Shown piece after piece: positions 12,301-23,083 of a stretch of DNA of 64,000 bases; within the stretch, counting starts at the first letter, position 1, and each line of letters begins with the position of its first letter. Origin of the DNA: Albula goreensis (lineage: Eukaryota; Chordata; Actinopteri; Albuliformes; Albulidae); NCBI GenBank assembly GCA_022829145.1, contig CM040750.1, positions 1,312,501 to 1,376,500 on the forward strand, written 5' to 3'. The position numbers and the translations under genes were made by a program. The notes under the pieces are model-generated. The model had not been told where the DNA came from, ran no database searches, and saw nothing but the letters and a program-made list of their open reading frames with translations.

Positions 12301-12497
12301 CTGACATTGGGCCCTGCATGAGAGAGCACAGCGATGGGTTTCACCCTGACATGGGGCCCTGCATGAGACAGCACAGCGATGGGTTTCACCCTGACATGGG
12401 GCCCTGCATGAGAGAGCACAGCGATGGGTTTCACCCTGACATGGGGCCCTGCATGAGACAGCACAGCGATGGGTTTCACCCTGACACTGGGCCCTGC
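6355..12497. repeat. giant 45-bp minisatellite, about 136 copies
   Basis: A 45-bp unit with cores GAGAGCACAGCGATGGGTTT and CACCCTGACATTGGGCCCTG is repeated for 6.1 kb. The unit is 15 codons, which gives long stop-free frames: MREHSDGFHPDIGPC on plus, KPIAVLSHAGPNVRV and GETHRCALSCRAQCQ on minus. Common variant sites are ACATT/ACACT/ACAAT, AGCGATG/AGAGATG/AGTGATG and GAGAG/GAAAG/GAAGG. The 5' edge (6355-6960) and the 11445-11600 and 12150-12260 regions contain indels and partial units. The interior is regular. The 3' edge (12330-12480) is a 90-bp dimer built on ACATGGGG. Each intact unit has one GGGCCC site. Confidence 0.97.
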
Positions 12498-13062
12498 TGA
12501 GCGGCTCAGATGGGTACCGGTATCTGGGTTACAGACGCATCCCTGTTCAGTGCAGACACACCTCACTGCCATAAGATGTACACAGGATCCTCCTCTTGGC
12601 CCCTATGGAATTCTGCTCACTGTGTTTTTTTTCTATTTGTGCATTTTCACATTACCTCCAAATCCCCCTGGATGGCATCACAGCCTAGCGTGTGTGGGTG
12701 AGATGGGATCACATCCGAAAACTGTGCGCTTCATACACTTCCTGAGAGCACCCTCGGGCTGAAAAGCGGCATACATGAGACTGTAATCCAGAGCAGTTTC
12801 ACTCTCTTCTGATCCTACAGCTCTTTTATAAAATATTGAAAGTAATGTGTGTGAGGTGCTGCCTTGAAAAAAGGAATCCAACAAAGATCCCAATAACTCA
12901 TCACTATTCATGCACCTCACTGTATTCCAAGCATATTGTATTTTAAGTAGTTATTCAGTGAGTTTTGAGTAAGTTTTGTAATGGAAATTATGTGTGATAT
13001 CCATAAAGTTGTACTGTCGGGTTTAACTCCTTATATTCACAGCCATTTTTATTCATTTTCAG

Positions 13063-13170
13063 TGGCTGTGCAGAAATGTAGCAGTAACACTTCAGAACAG
13101 AAGCCATTATTCATGCTAAAAAGATTCACTCCGGAGAACACCTTTGGGAAATACCTGAACAGAGTGGGAG
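13063..13170 (+). CDS. candidate internal exon, unidentified
   Basis: A pyrimidine-rich tract ending in TTCATTTTCAG precedes 13063, and GAG|GTGGGT follows 13170, so both splice consensus sites are plausible. The 108-bp interval is open in one frame that would enter and leave in the same phase. It reads AVQKCSSNTSEQKPLFMLKR then FTPENTFGKYLNRVG. A symmetric exon of this size is a reasonable gene fragment, but I recognise no family, no flanking exon is seen, and splice-like sites are common by chance. Confidence 0.2.
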
Positions 13171-13329
13171 GTGGGTGTGCATGTTGCTAGGTGCTAGTTT
13201 CTGTGATAATGCAGAGAAAATGATTTTTTACGGTATTTTCCCTTTTTGTTGAATTGTGTTAAAAACCCCAGAATCCACTCATGCTACCCTTTTGTTGTGT
13301 GTGGGGTCTGTCTGTGAACCCATCCGTAT

Positions 13330-13480
13330 CTAACATATTAATAATCATGGCCTGCTTTCATACAGCACCTTTCATTTCAGTGTGTCAAAGTGCTTTTCAG
13401 TGAAGGGGTGGAAATTCACCTCAATCACCACCAGCGGTACAGCCTGCCTCAGTGATGTACTGCCGCCATTTCGCAGCTTT
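13330..13480. mobile_element. possible interspersed-repeat relic
   Basis: The string around CACCTTTCATTTCAGTGTG followed by CAAAGTGCTTTTCAGTGAAG and 'TCACCACCAGCG' resembles a repeat I associate with fish genomes. I cannot assign a class from the sequence. No inverted repeats or target duplication are visible. Confidence 0.25.
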
Positions 13481-14619
13481 CTATAAGGGGCTTAACAACT
13501 ACTGATTCATACTCAGTCATTAGTGATTTTGTAAAAAGTAGTCTACCAGTTGTTGCATGTCTTACATAATATACTATAATAAGATCATGAGAGGGGTTCC
13601 GTGGATTTGAAAACATGTTTTCATAAAAGACAGCCATGGGAGTGTGTACAAACCTGTTCAACTGCACGAGCACAAGGATATTGATACAACTCTGTCCGAT
13701 GTTTATCCAGCTGTGTGTTTGAGGCTCTCATCTATACCACCAAAGGACAAAATCGTACCAAATTCCACACATTACTCAGCCGGAAGCCTTTGCTCAGGAG
13801 CACTAGAGAGGGGAACTGACAGACAATACTAATTAACTAAATAACAAAAATAACAACGACAACAACAAGACCTGATGGGCAAACCGCTAGCACTGACCTG
13901 AAGGATTGCACTATTGATTAATATTGCTTGTAATAGCTAAACAGAGAGGAGGCCATCCTTGCTATGTGGCAGATGCTGATTTTTCAGCGCTACACACGAG
14001 ATGAAGGAATGGGACTCATACCTTACACTGTAGGAGGTGCCCCCTCCCCTACATTGTGTCAAAGGAGGTCATTCAGGATATACCGATTACAAAGTGTACA
14101 TCACTGTATTCCAGTGAAAGTGCTTGTCCCACACAACATGCAACAATGTAGATATTCAAACAAGTACTATTCTATAGTTTTAAGCAATCATATTTATTAA
14201 TGCAATGTATTAAACTCACAAATGTAAAAGAGGCACAGTTGATAAAATCTTTTATCGGAAATAAATATTGAGATTGCATATTTCTAGAAAGGATCTCTTT
14301 CATGGTTTGTGTTGTGGATTAAAGGGGACTGGCCTTATTTGAATGTGCTGACAGTGCTTGAAAGTGAGAACTGTCAGGTGTTAGGCAGAAGCTGCCATTA
14401 GCTGAAGTAATTTGCAGGTATCTCAAGTAGAGATGAATTTAATTCCTCCAGAAATGGAGCTGTATCTTAATTAAAAAAAAAAAATCATTTTAAATTTTGT
14501 GATTGGTTACAGAAGCATTTGGGGAAGGAACTTACGGTCCACTGAGAGAGACTGTAGAGCAGGAGGCTCTTCCAGGCCAAAGCTGTACCACAAGTTATAT
14601 AGTTAACAATGGCTTCGAA

Positions 14620-15075
14620 AACACGCAGTTATGTGTAGAAAACGCTTTAAAAAAACTGAACAAAACACAGTGCAGTACAAAGCTGTCATATAACTCTACT
14701 ACTAGTACAATACACCATCACCTCGCATTTAAACACAAAATGTTGACCAAAAATGAAGACGCTAGCCAGACATGAATAATGTCTTTACGACAATCAGACA
14801 TCAGACGTACATGTAATGCTCGAGAGAACAACACAGCTAATAGGCAAAATGTTAGTCAAAGATTTCCTGCCTCTATGTTTGGTTGAGGGGGAAGGATTTA
14901 AAGAGTTAATGAATTACCTTCAGCCTCAATGTTACGTATCTTATCGCTAAACCATCACCGCAATGACGCTCCATACGAAAGGAGTACTTCTTTTCTCAAA
15001 GACATCCTATTGAAGCCAGGAAGGGTTGCTGTCACTACTGACTTGTGGACCTCGCTAACTGCTGTTTCCTTAAAC
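14620..15075 (+). pseudogene. hAT-type (ZBED-like) transposase relic
   Basis: Three frame-shifted pieces line up in the order expected for the N-terminal third of a hAT/ZBED transposase. The first is a degraded BED zinc-finger tail (KLSYNSTTSTIHHHLAFKHK, about 14677-14740). The second is the conserved pre-catalytic segment (LVEGEGFKELMNYLQPQCYV, about 14877-14940). The third is the VTTDLWTS motif at 15031-15054, whose Asp is the first acidic residue of the RNase H-like core. Stops follow the first two pieces, and the rest of the catalytic domain, insertion domain and C-terminal dimerisation region are missing. The relic ends shortly before the 21-bp array. No terminal repeats are found, so it is either an element fragment or a dead ZBED-like gene. 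Confidence 0.8.
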
Positions 15076-15223
15076 TGTTTAAATAAATTATCTAAAGTAT
15101 TTCTTTATTTTTAGTCCAAATTATATTGTGTTTACTGGTGATGACACTCATTGCTAGATCAACCCCCAGAGTCCGAGTACTCAAGTACTCGCTCATTTTC
15201 TCTGCCGAGAACTCGCTCACACC

Positions 15224-16220
15224 CAGTGAGACCACAGAGCCAACCAGTGAGACCAGTGAGACCACAGTAACCAGTGAGACCACAGCCATTTTCTCTGAGA
15301 CCACAGAGCCAACCAGTGAGACCACAGAGTTAACCAGTGAGACCACAGAGCCAACCAGTGAGACCACAGAGCCAACCAGTGAGACCACAACCAGAGACCA
15401 GAGCCACCAGTGAGACCACAGAGCCAACCAGTGAGACCACAGAGCCAAACAACCAGTGAGACCAGTGAGACCACAGAGCCAACCAGTGAGACCACAGAGC
15501 CAACCAGTGAGACCACAGAGGCCAAACAACCAGTGAGACCACCAGAGCCCAGTGAGACCACAGAGCCAACCAGAGCTGAGACCACAGAGCCAAACAACCA
15601 GTGAGACCACAGAGCCAACCAGTGAGACCACAGTGAGACCAAAGCAAGACCACAGAGCAGTGAGACCACAGAGCCAACCAGTGAGACCACAGAGCCAACC
15701 AGTGAGACCACAGAGCTAACCAGTGAGACCACAGAGCCAACCAGTGAGACCACAGAGCCAACCAGTGAGACCACAGAGCCAACCAGTGAGACCACAGAGC
15801 TAACCAGTGAGACCACAGAGCCAGTGAGACCACAGAGCCAGTGAGACCACAGAGCCAACCAGTGAGACCACAGAGCCAACCAGTGAGACCACAGAGCCAA
15901 ACAACCAGTGAGACCACAGAGCCAACCAGTGAGACCACAGAGCCAACCAGTGAGACCACAGAGCCAACCAGTGAGACCACAGAGCCAAACAACCAGTGAG
16001 ACCACAGAGCCAACCAGTGAGACCACAGAGCTAACCAGTGAGACCACAGAGCCAAACAACCAGTGAGACCACAGAGCTAACCAGTGAGACCACAGAGCCA
16101 AACAACCAGTGAGACCACAGAGCTAACCAGTGAGACCACAAACAACCAGTGAGACCACAGAGCCAACCAGTGAGACCACAGAGCCAAACAACCAGTGAGA
16201 CCACAGAGCTAACCAGTGAG
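15224..16220. repeat. 21-bp minisatellite (Thr/Ser/Glu-type unit)
   Basis: About 45 copies of a 21-bp unit, CCAACCAGTGAGACCACAGA plus G, are interspersed with 25-bp variants containing CCAAACAACCAG and shortened units. In one plus frame the unit reads TSETTEP. The 25-bp variants repeatedly break the frame, so no long mucin-like coding frame survives. On the minus strand it reads SVVSLVG and ALWSHWL in alternation. Confidence 0.95.
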
Positions 16221-19181
16221 CCCCTATGCCACCTGCTTGCATCACAAGTCATGTTTATAAAATAACGTTCGATGTGAGCCAGATTGATACTATTAAACCA
16301 AAACCCAATGTTCAGGGATATGCTTTCCTAACAAACAAATGGTCAGTAAACGTGAGTGATATGATGGGAGAATGAGTTACAATGACATCAAATCAGGTAA
16401 AGAAAAACATTCCTGTCAATTATTCAATAGTTTAAACCAATGAAAAAGGTTTTTTCTTTTCACAACAAATGCCATTGGATGGTTGAAATCATTGAGTCAC
16501 AAGTAAATGTAGACCCCCCTTCTGTGTTATGACACCTGACTGTCTCATCAATAGAGTAATCATTTTCTTGTGTAGGTGGTTCTCCATTTGAAGGTGCAAG
16601 CAGCTCTTTGCAGGCTGAAACTTGCTCCAGCCAATCTGACTGGTACCTACAATATTACAAACTGAAGCATCGCTTTCTAAATGCTCTAGAGATTAAAGCC
16701 CTGGGGCAAAGGCGAGCCCAAAACATTCATTATTAATATATAAAGAGCAAAACAATGATTCTTATGGTCTAAATAACAAGGAGGAATACATTTTTGGATG
16801 CATCTGAGGTTTTTTCCCCTCAAGAAAGTCAAGGAAATTATTGGTGTTTTTTAATTAAAAAAGCACTGAAAATAAAAACATACCAGCCTAGGGAAGTGAG
16901 ATAAAAACTGAAGAAAAAAAACAACAATGCAAATGTTAAGACAAGAAATTAATATATTAATTTTAAATATCAGACATTGCTTTTCAGTGTAGGCCTTGTT
17001 TATGGAACTACGATATAGTGTATTTCAGGACAGATGTATCATTAGCCTGGGTTATGTTGCTTTAAGAACTGTACCATGAATTTCACCATGACAACAAGCA
17101 GTTTTCAAAAATATAGCAGGCTGGCAAACCTTCATATCATGTATGAAAATCATGAAATTCAAAACCAGTTTAAACCAGATTACAATTTTGAAATACTGGG
17201 GTATGTTTATGAGGACATCCATAAAAACTGCAAACAAACTTTTTTGCACACTAATAACTAAATGAACAACTTCCTGTCAAACTATGGTGGAGTATCAGGC
17301 TGAACAATAATTAGGCAGTGAACATTTGACTTTTCAACGACTAATTAGGATGGGCAAGCCTAGGTCACATGGTGCTTCACGTTCTTTCTTGTGAAAATAA
17401 ATTTTGTAAATAAATAAAAATGATGGACCTACTGTCTGTATTGGGCTACCGCCTGTTCAGTGCTGGAGTTTGTTTGTTTGTGTGTCTTGTGGCACTCTTA
17501 GGTAGTGATGTATGGTACTATTCAGTATTCCCCCACACAAACAATAATGCAACTATATATACAGTACTCATTATGTTTCAATATTATGGAATGTAAGGCA
17601 CCAGGATAAATTGAATTTCAACCAATACAAAATGTTATGTGCTAATCTGCTATTAGCAGTCCACAATATCACCCAAAGGTTTTTGTACAAATCATTTCAT
17701 AGAAATAGTTGAATCTGTGATGGTACTAATGCCTCACTGTTTGATTCAGTATCACAGTCATATTCATTGATCACTCATAAGCCTTCTGAGAAAGCCATAC
17801 GACAAAGTTTATTACATATTTACAGCAGCCAAGGTTGTGTAATTCCACCTATAATGAATTCCCTATAATTACAGATGATTATACACCATGATAATCACAG
17901 TTTAATCCATGCTGATAGTAATGAAACTGGGCACAAGGTGCAGCGATGCGGGTCACACGCAAAATCAGAGTTCAGCTTGCTTGGACAGTGACCCACCAGT
18001 TACTCTCATTATAATCAAAATCCAGCATGAGACATCTTGCATTGTCTACCAAGAGCTTTTACGACCGGCTCTTATGCCCTTCAGACTGACAACAGCATGG
18101 GTGATGTGGCCATATATGGTCACATCATTGCTTTTGATTGCCTTGAGAGAAAACAGCTTTCAGTCTGAATATATGCATTTTTGAATCAATAACTGTTGAC
18201 TATTTGACACAATGCAAATCAAGTTTTCATGTTTCTTTGCGAATACAAAGAGTTTACCAATCATTACAATTAACTCAATACACTATGTCAAATAAAAATA
18301 TAAAGTGCGCTTCGTCCACGACAGATCAAATTATGGACAAACATTGACACAGTCAAGGCCTGTGTTTTTCTCATGACAACAAAATGAAACAGGCACCTCT
18401 ATAAATCTGTGGGGATTTCTGGAATCAGGGTAAGTGACAAATTTAACACCAGAGACTCTTCCTGTATTTGAGTCTGTGGAAACAGGCCTTCAAAAACAGC
18501 CTTTGATTGAAAAATAGTGGCTGAAAGATTGTTCTCTCCTTTAGTAATATTTTTTCTGCAGAATTGTTGTGATACACATACTCCATCAGACAAAAGAATA
18601 TTGACCTACACTCTGTCACAAGTTGTCAAAGTTTGGATGGAAGTCAATGCCCAATTAAATGTTGTAGCAGAATTGCCTGAAGTTAACAACAGGAAGGGTA
18701 ACAAGCAAGACAGAACTTTCTCATTTTCCGCCCACTCAATCCCTCTCATGGGCACCTTTGGGGATTACCCGCTATAACTGTGATCACTCTCACTTTCTAA
18801 TTGTCTGAGGAACATGACAGAAAAGCACACAAACCCAATCAATTGGGTGTCTGACTCTACGTGGATGGTGCACCTCACAGCCTCTCAGAAAATGACAAGT
18901 ATGATTTCACCCTGAAACCTTCGTAAGACGGCTGATACCACTGTGGTTTAAAGAGCCCAAGCACCCCGTTCACTGCGTTTCCATCACATGGGCACAGAAA
19001 GTAGCGCTCCACCTCATCACTGATTCCTGACCATGCCAGAGGTGACACTGACACTGTCAGGCACCCCTTAGGCAGTATGGATTAAAGCTTGCTGTGTTTA
19101 TCCAATCAGGAAGGGCTGCACTGTGAAACAGTGCCCCCTCTGGTCAAACTGGCACCTGCAGTCCAGAAGGCTTTCCTTTGA
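16221..19181. other. unique AT-rich sequence, no gene seen
   Basis: No array, transposon end or coding segment is recognised. The short open frames look like chance. Confidence 0.4.
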
Positions 19182-19199
19182 TTAACCTCCTGGGGTCAA

Positions 19200-19219
19200 G
19201 AGCTTCGCCGGCGAAGCTC
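19200..19219. repeat. 20-bp perfect palindrome
   Basis: The half-site GAGCTTCGCC is followed directly by its reverse complement. It lies 15 bp inside the left TTAA of the piggyBac-like element and is much more GC-rich than its surroundings. It may be a subterminal transposase-binding or structural site (inference). Confidence 0.8.
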
Positions 19220-19714
19220 AAAAAGATGAATTGAATTACTTTACATTCTGTTAATTAACTTTGTAAGATTTGATCATACAAATGTGGCAAAAGCATTGAC
19301 AGAAACCTTAGAGTCATAGCTTTTTAAAGTGCCCAGTAGCAAATTATAATATTTTTTTTCAATGTGTAGATTTATGCAAAAAATCAGACCTTATCACACT
19401 ATTCAGTCACTGTGGAGCTGCAAGCACAGAGTGCCTGCCCATCCAGCAGCAGGTCCATACATATGGTAACTATGCGATAATCAGGCTCACTGTTTGGGGA
19501 GAGGCGATGCCATGTGTGAAAACGGCCACTGTAAATACAATAAAACGCCAAACAGTTTGAAACATCCTTCACTACTTCTCCTGTACAACTTTAGTTTCAT
19601 TTTGAAAATGAGTGGCAATGAAGATAACAACTCACCAGGTCCTGGTTATTGTGTACAGTTCCATTACCATACTTCACCACTGTTTGTTCAATCCGTTTAT
19701 GTGCATTAGCTGTC

Positions 19715-19890
19715 AGGCTGTCTGTTTTGTATGTATTATGAACATGCAAGTTTAGTCTGCATATATGTGAATGGCTCATCAATAGTTTGTATTGGTGTTA
19801 GGCTGTCTGTTTGTATGGCTTATGAACATGGTAATGTACCCTGCATATATGTGTATGTGAATAGATTATTGATAGTTTTCAGTGTTGTTT
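19715..19890. repeat. internal ~85-bp tandem duplication
   Basis: Two diverged copies start with AGGCTGTCTGTTT, at about 19715 and 19800. Both contain TATGAACATG and TGCATATATGTG at matching offsets. A partial third start is near 19888. The repeat lies inside the piggyBac-like element. Confidence 0.7.
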
Positions 19891-20351
19891 GGCTGTTTTG
19901 CTTTGTGAAAAGCTGTTGGCTAAGGTGGGACGGGGCTCAGGTGTGAATGTTCTGCTACCTCATAAATATTCAATGCAGAGAGGCCTTGAACTGAAAGATA
20001 ACACTGACAAGTGAAGGTTTTTAGCCATTTAGTTACCTTGTATAAGATATTTTGGTATCTTTACATACACAATACCATAATGAACAAATTTCAGTGATCC
20101 AGACAATTACTTACTATTGGTCAGTGTGTGTTTTCACAACACTGTCCATGATCAAAACTAATGTTTAGCGTTTATGTGTTTTCAGAGCGGTTTACAAACC
20201 GCATATTACCCAGACCGACTGACTGCAGCCATATGACTGTAGCTAAGTTTGAGCTGAAAACAAAAATATGAAGCACTTCCACTCACTGTGGGTAAATTGA
20301 TGACATTTACACAATGTGAGCTGAATTTACTCTGACACCTCAGAGGGTTAA

Positions 20352-23083
20352 TGGGCCAAAATAAACATTTACAATTCAGCTGAAAAGAGCTGGGATGCAT
20401 ATGAGATACAAACTGCGTATTTCCTGGTGTGTTTATGTGCAGTCATGTTGTAAACCTGAATCAGGTGACGGGATCATTTTCCTGGCCTGCTATGCTGTGT
20501 GTGTGCTTATGGGCAAGAACCAGCCCAAATGGAAAACAAACACAGCACCACTACACATACACGTCTGGGTTTCCCTCGAATTGGTAACTTTGCACACATT
20601 TACACTTACACCACCTTTAGCAGCAGCTAGCGTAGCGTAACTGTGCCCCATTGGCACAGTTAATAATAGGAATAAATGTCCTTAAATATTCATAAGCTGG
20701 ATTTAAAAACCATTCCATCAGGATCTGCTACATGCTGTAAATCTCCTACCATGTGGAGACTACATACTCACACCACACTGGATCACACCGATATGACTCT
20801 ATCCAATCCAGAAGAATTTAGGCCTCTGTTTTTAGCTATTTATAAAAGACATAAGAGCCAGGAGAAGGAGAATCTCATACTTATGACGAGATACATGCAG
20901 CTGTCTTGCCTGAGAATTGCTCTCGGCAGACAGCTTAACTTCAGATGTCCCCACAAGCTTAAACGGCCTCTGCTTGTGACAAAGAACGATGGAAGCTTTT
21001 GGTCTGATCAAAAGCCCAATAACCGCCTTTCCCGCATCCTGTACGCCACGCACCAATAACTGCTGACTCCACACAATTTTGGAGAGCGAGACCTGGGGGG
21101 GAAATGGAGCACATGACAAATCGCTTATCGTGTCGTTAATTTGGAGCCCCGCGCTTGGAAATTAACGATCTTGCATACGGCGTCGCATTAAGCTTTAACG
21201 GCCACGTTACACTTTAGTGCTGCTCAAATCCTATACGGGGGAATGTGGGGGGGATAAAGGGGGTATGTTCAAAATGAATCTATGAAAATAAAGAATAAAA
21301 ACCCCTCTATGAGTTTAGTTATCAAACAGACAGAGGCAAAGGGCTGACGGGGTCTCTGGGATCGCGCTTTTGAATGCAAGCAGGTAACTGCATGTAATGA
21401 TCCGTTTCTCTCCCGCACCGTTCTGCGTGTACCTCGGGGAAGAGCTGGACCAGGGAGAAAGAAGGGGGATTACAGCACGTCCATCCTCACAAATACCCAG
21501 CAGCCTCAGGACATAACCACTCGGGTATCCCAGAGCTCCGTGCAGGAGACTGGAACAGCACAGGGAGGACGCCCGCCTCTTCTGCTGCAGATCACACTGA
21601 CAGCTAAACACACCAGTGGCCATGGAAAGGTGTTAACTGGTCACCCACAGCGGTCCCTAAAAAGCCTGTGAGGCACATGCTATTATCCAACCGTGAGGTG
21701 CCTCGTCAACAATGACAAAAACTCAGTTTTCATTTTGATGAGGAAAAATAACAACTGCTTTGTTGGTGATCGTTACTGTCAATGTTACTGAATGAAATTA
21801 TAGAAATGAACAGAAATGGGCTGATCGGTACTGCCTTTGGTCTTACAGCCAAATGTGTATTGATGAACGTTATGACACATAACTGCAGAGCGTCTCGTAG
21901 GCATTTTGTTACAGATTTAGGGGAGGCATGGTGGTGAGTTAACAACAGCAAATACCACTATAAATATTTTCACTTGTGGAAGCTGGAAAAATGATTCATG
22001 TGCTTTAGCATTGAATCACAATATGGATGCACTTATGTTAAATGCCAAAACACTCATTTGTGTTGTTCCCCACTAACATGTTACCGTATTAATCACATCA
22101 AGGTGAGATTTAAGTGAGATGATTGCTATTCAAACATTTAAATGAAGACTGAATACCCATGAGTGAAAACAATGTTGTAATTGTCTTCAGAACAGACTGA
22201 ACAATGGAGCTGAACAAATGAAGTGAAGAAGAATGCAAAAATCTAATTTGCACATACCTGATGTACCTGAGGCAATGTTTTTTTTTTTTCAGTAAAAATT
22301 ATTCCAGTACAATTAAAGCTTCAAACTGAGCAACAATTGGGAACCTTTTGCCTAAACAATGTTATAATGTTTTGCAAAACTTGACTAATCCAGTAAGTCA
22401 GTGTAGTTAAGTTTGCCAGGATTCAATACATGTGAATTAAAGCTGAAATATGAAAAATATGGGTCACTACTATGTACTGCATTAAAAAGATAATGAAACC
22501 CTGACAAGCTATAATTAATATAAACATACAAAAGTTGTCATATTCATTATGCCAGTTGAATGCATTTGGGTTTGAGAGTTTAAATGTACTTTCAGTGACT
22601 CAATAAATGTATCATAAAATTAATACATAAACTGACTGACAACCTGAAAAATTATGAAATTTTCTATAACGGCAGAAGGGAAACATTTCATACAGTAACC
22701 TCATAATTATTAACCATAATACATCACGGTAAATACTGAAAGATGACTGAGGGGAACCTGCTTAAACTTGGTATAATGCAGATCAAAAAACAATAATAAA
22801 CAAACGCCAAGAGGAAAATACATTGTAGCAATCTAGACGGCTTAAAAATGTATTCATAGTGTGCATGATGGAAAAATAATACTTACATTTTGTAATACAA
22901 AGTGTTTTTTCATCAGAATCAACTTTTAAACACTTTTGGTTGACGGAATGAATAAAGGACAAATGTAGCCATAATTCTTTTAGCAGACAGAGCTGTAACT
23001 GATATAAATTACTGTGACAATAATATTTTTTCTGATAAAGTTTAATTGAATAATTGGATAAATGATTCAATGGTAGAAGCAGA
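20352..23083. other. unique sequence, no gene seen
   Basis: No gene recognised. The part at about 21060-21250 is CpG-containing and non-repetitive and could be a conserved noncoding element, but this is only a composition impression. From about 21950 on the sequence is AT-rich and featureless. Confidence 0.35.

Larger units (their letters stand above)
12498..14619. other. unique intergenic sequence
   Basis: Mostly unrecognised. It contains a candidate exon and a possible interspersed-repeat relic, both listed separately. No other gene, RNA or array is seen. Confidence 0.4.
19182..20351. mobile_element. piggyBac-like non-autonomous element
   Basis: The segment is bounded by TTAA at 19182-19185 and 20348-20351, the piggyBac target duplication. 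Just inside are short imperfect inverted repeats: CCTCCTGGGGTC on the left and the reverse complement CCTCTGAGGTGTC on the right. The 1170-bp interior has no transposase-like frame, which fits a MITE-like derivative. Close to the left end is a 20-bp perfect palindrome (19200-19219). Inverted repeats are short and TTAA is common, so the call rests on the combination of target, inverted repeats and palindrome. Confidence 0.65.

Noticed and set aside
6355..12497. Open frames of 290-710 codons on both strands (MREHSDGFHPDIGPC, GETHRCALSCRAQCQ, KPIAVLSHAGPNVRV types)
   Set aside because: They are forced by a 45-bp unit with no stop in these frames. Several frames on both strands are open at once, which real coding sequence does not show.
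6355..12497. CRISPR array
   Set aside because: Repeats are head to tail with no unique spacers, and the context is vertebrate.
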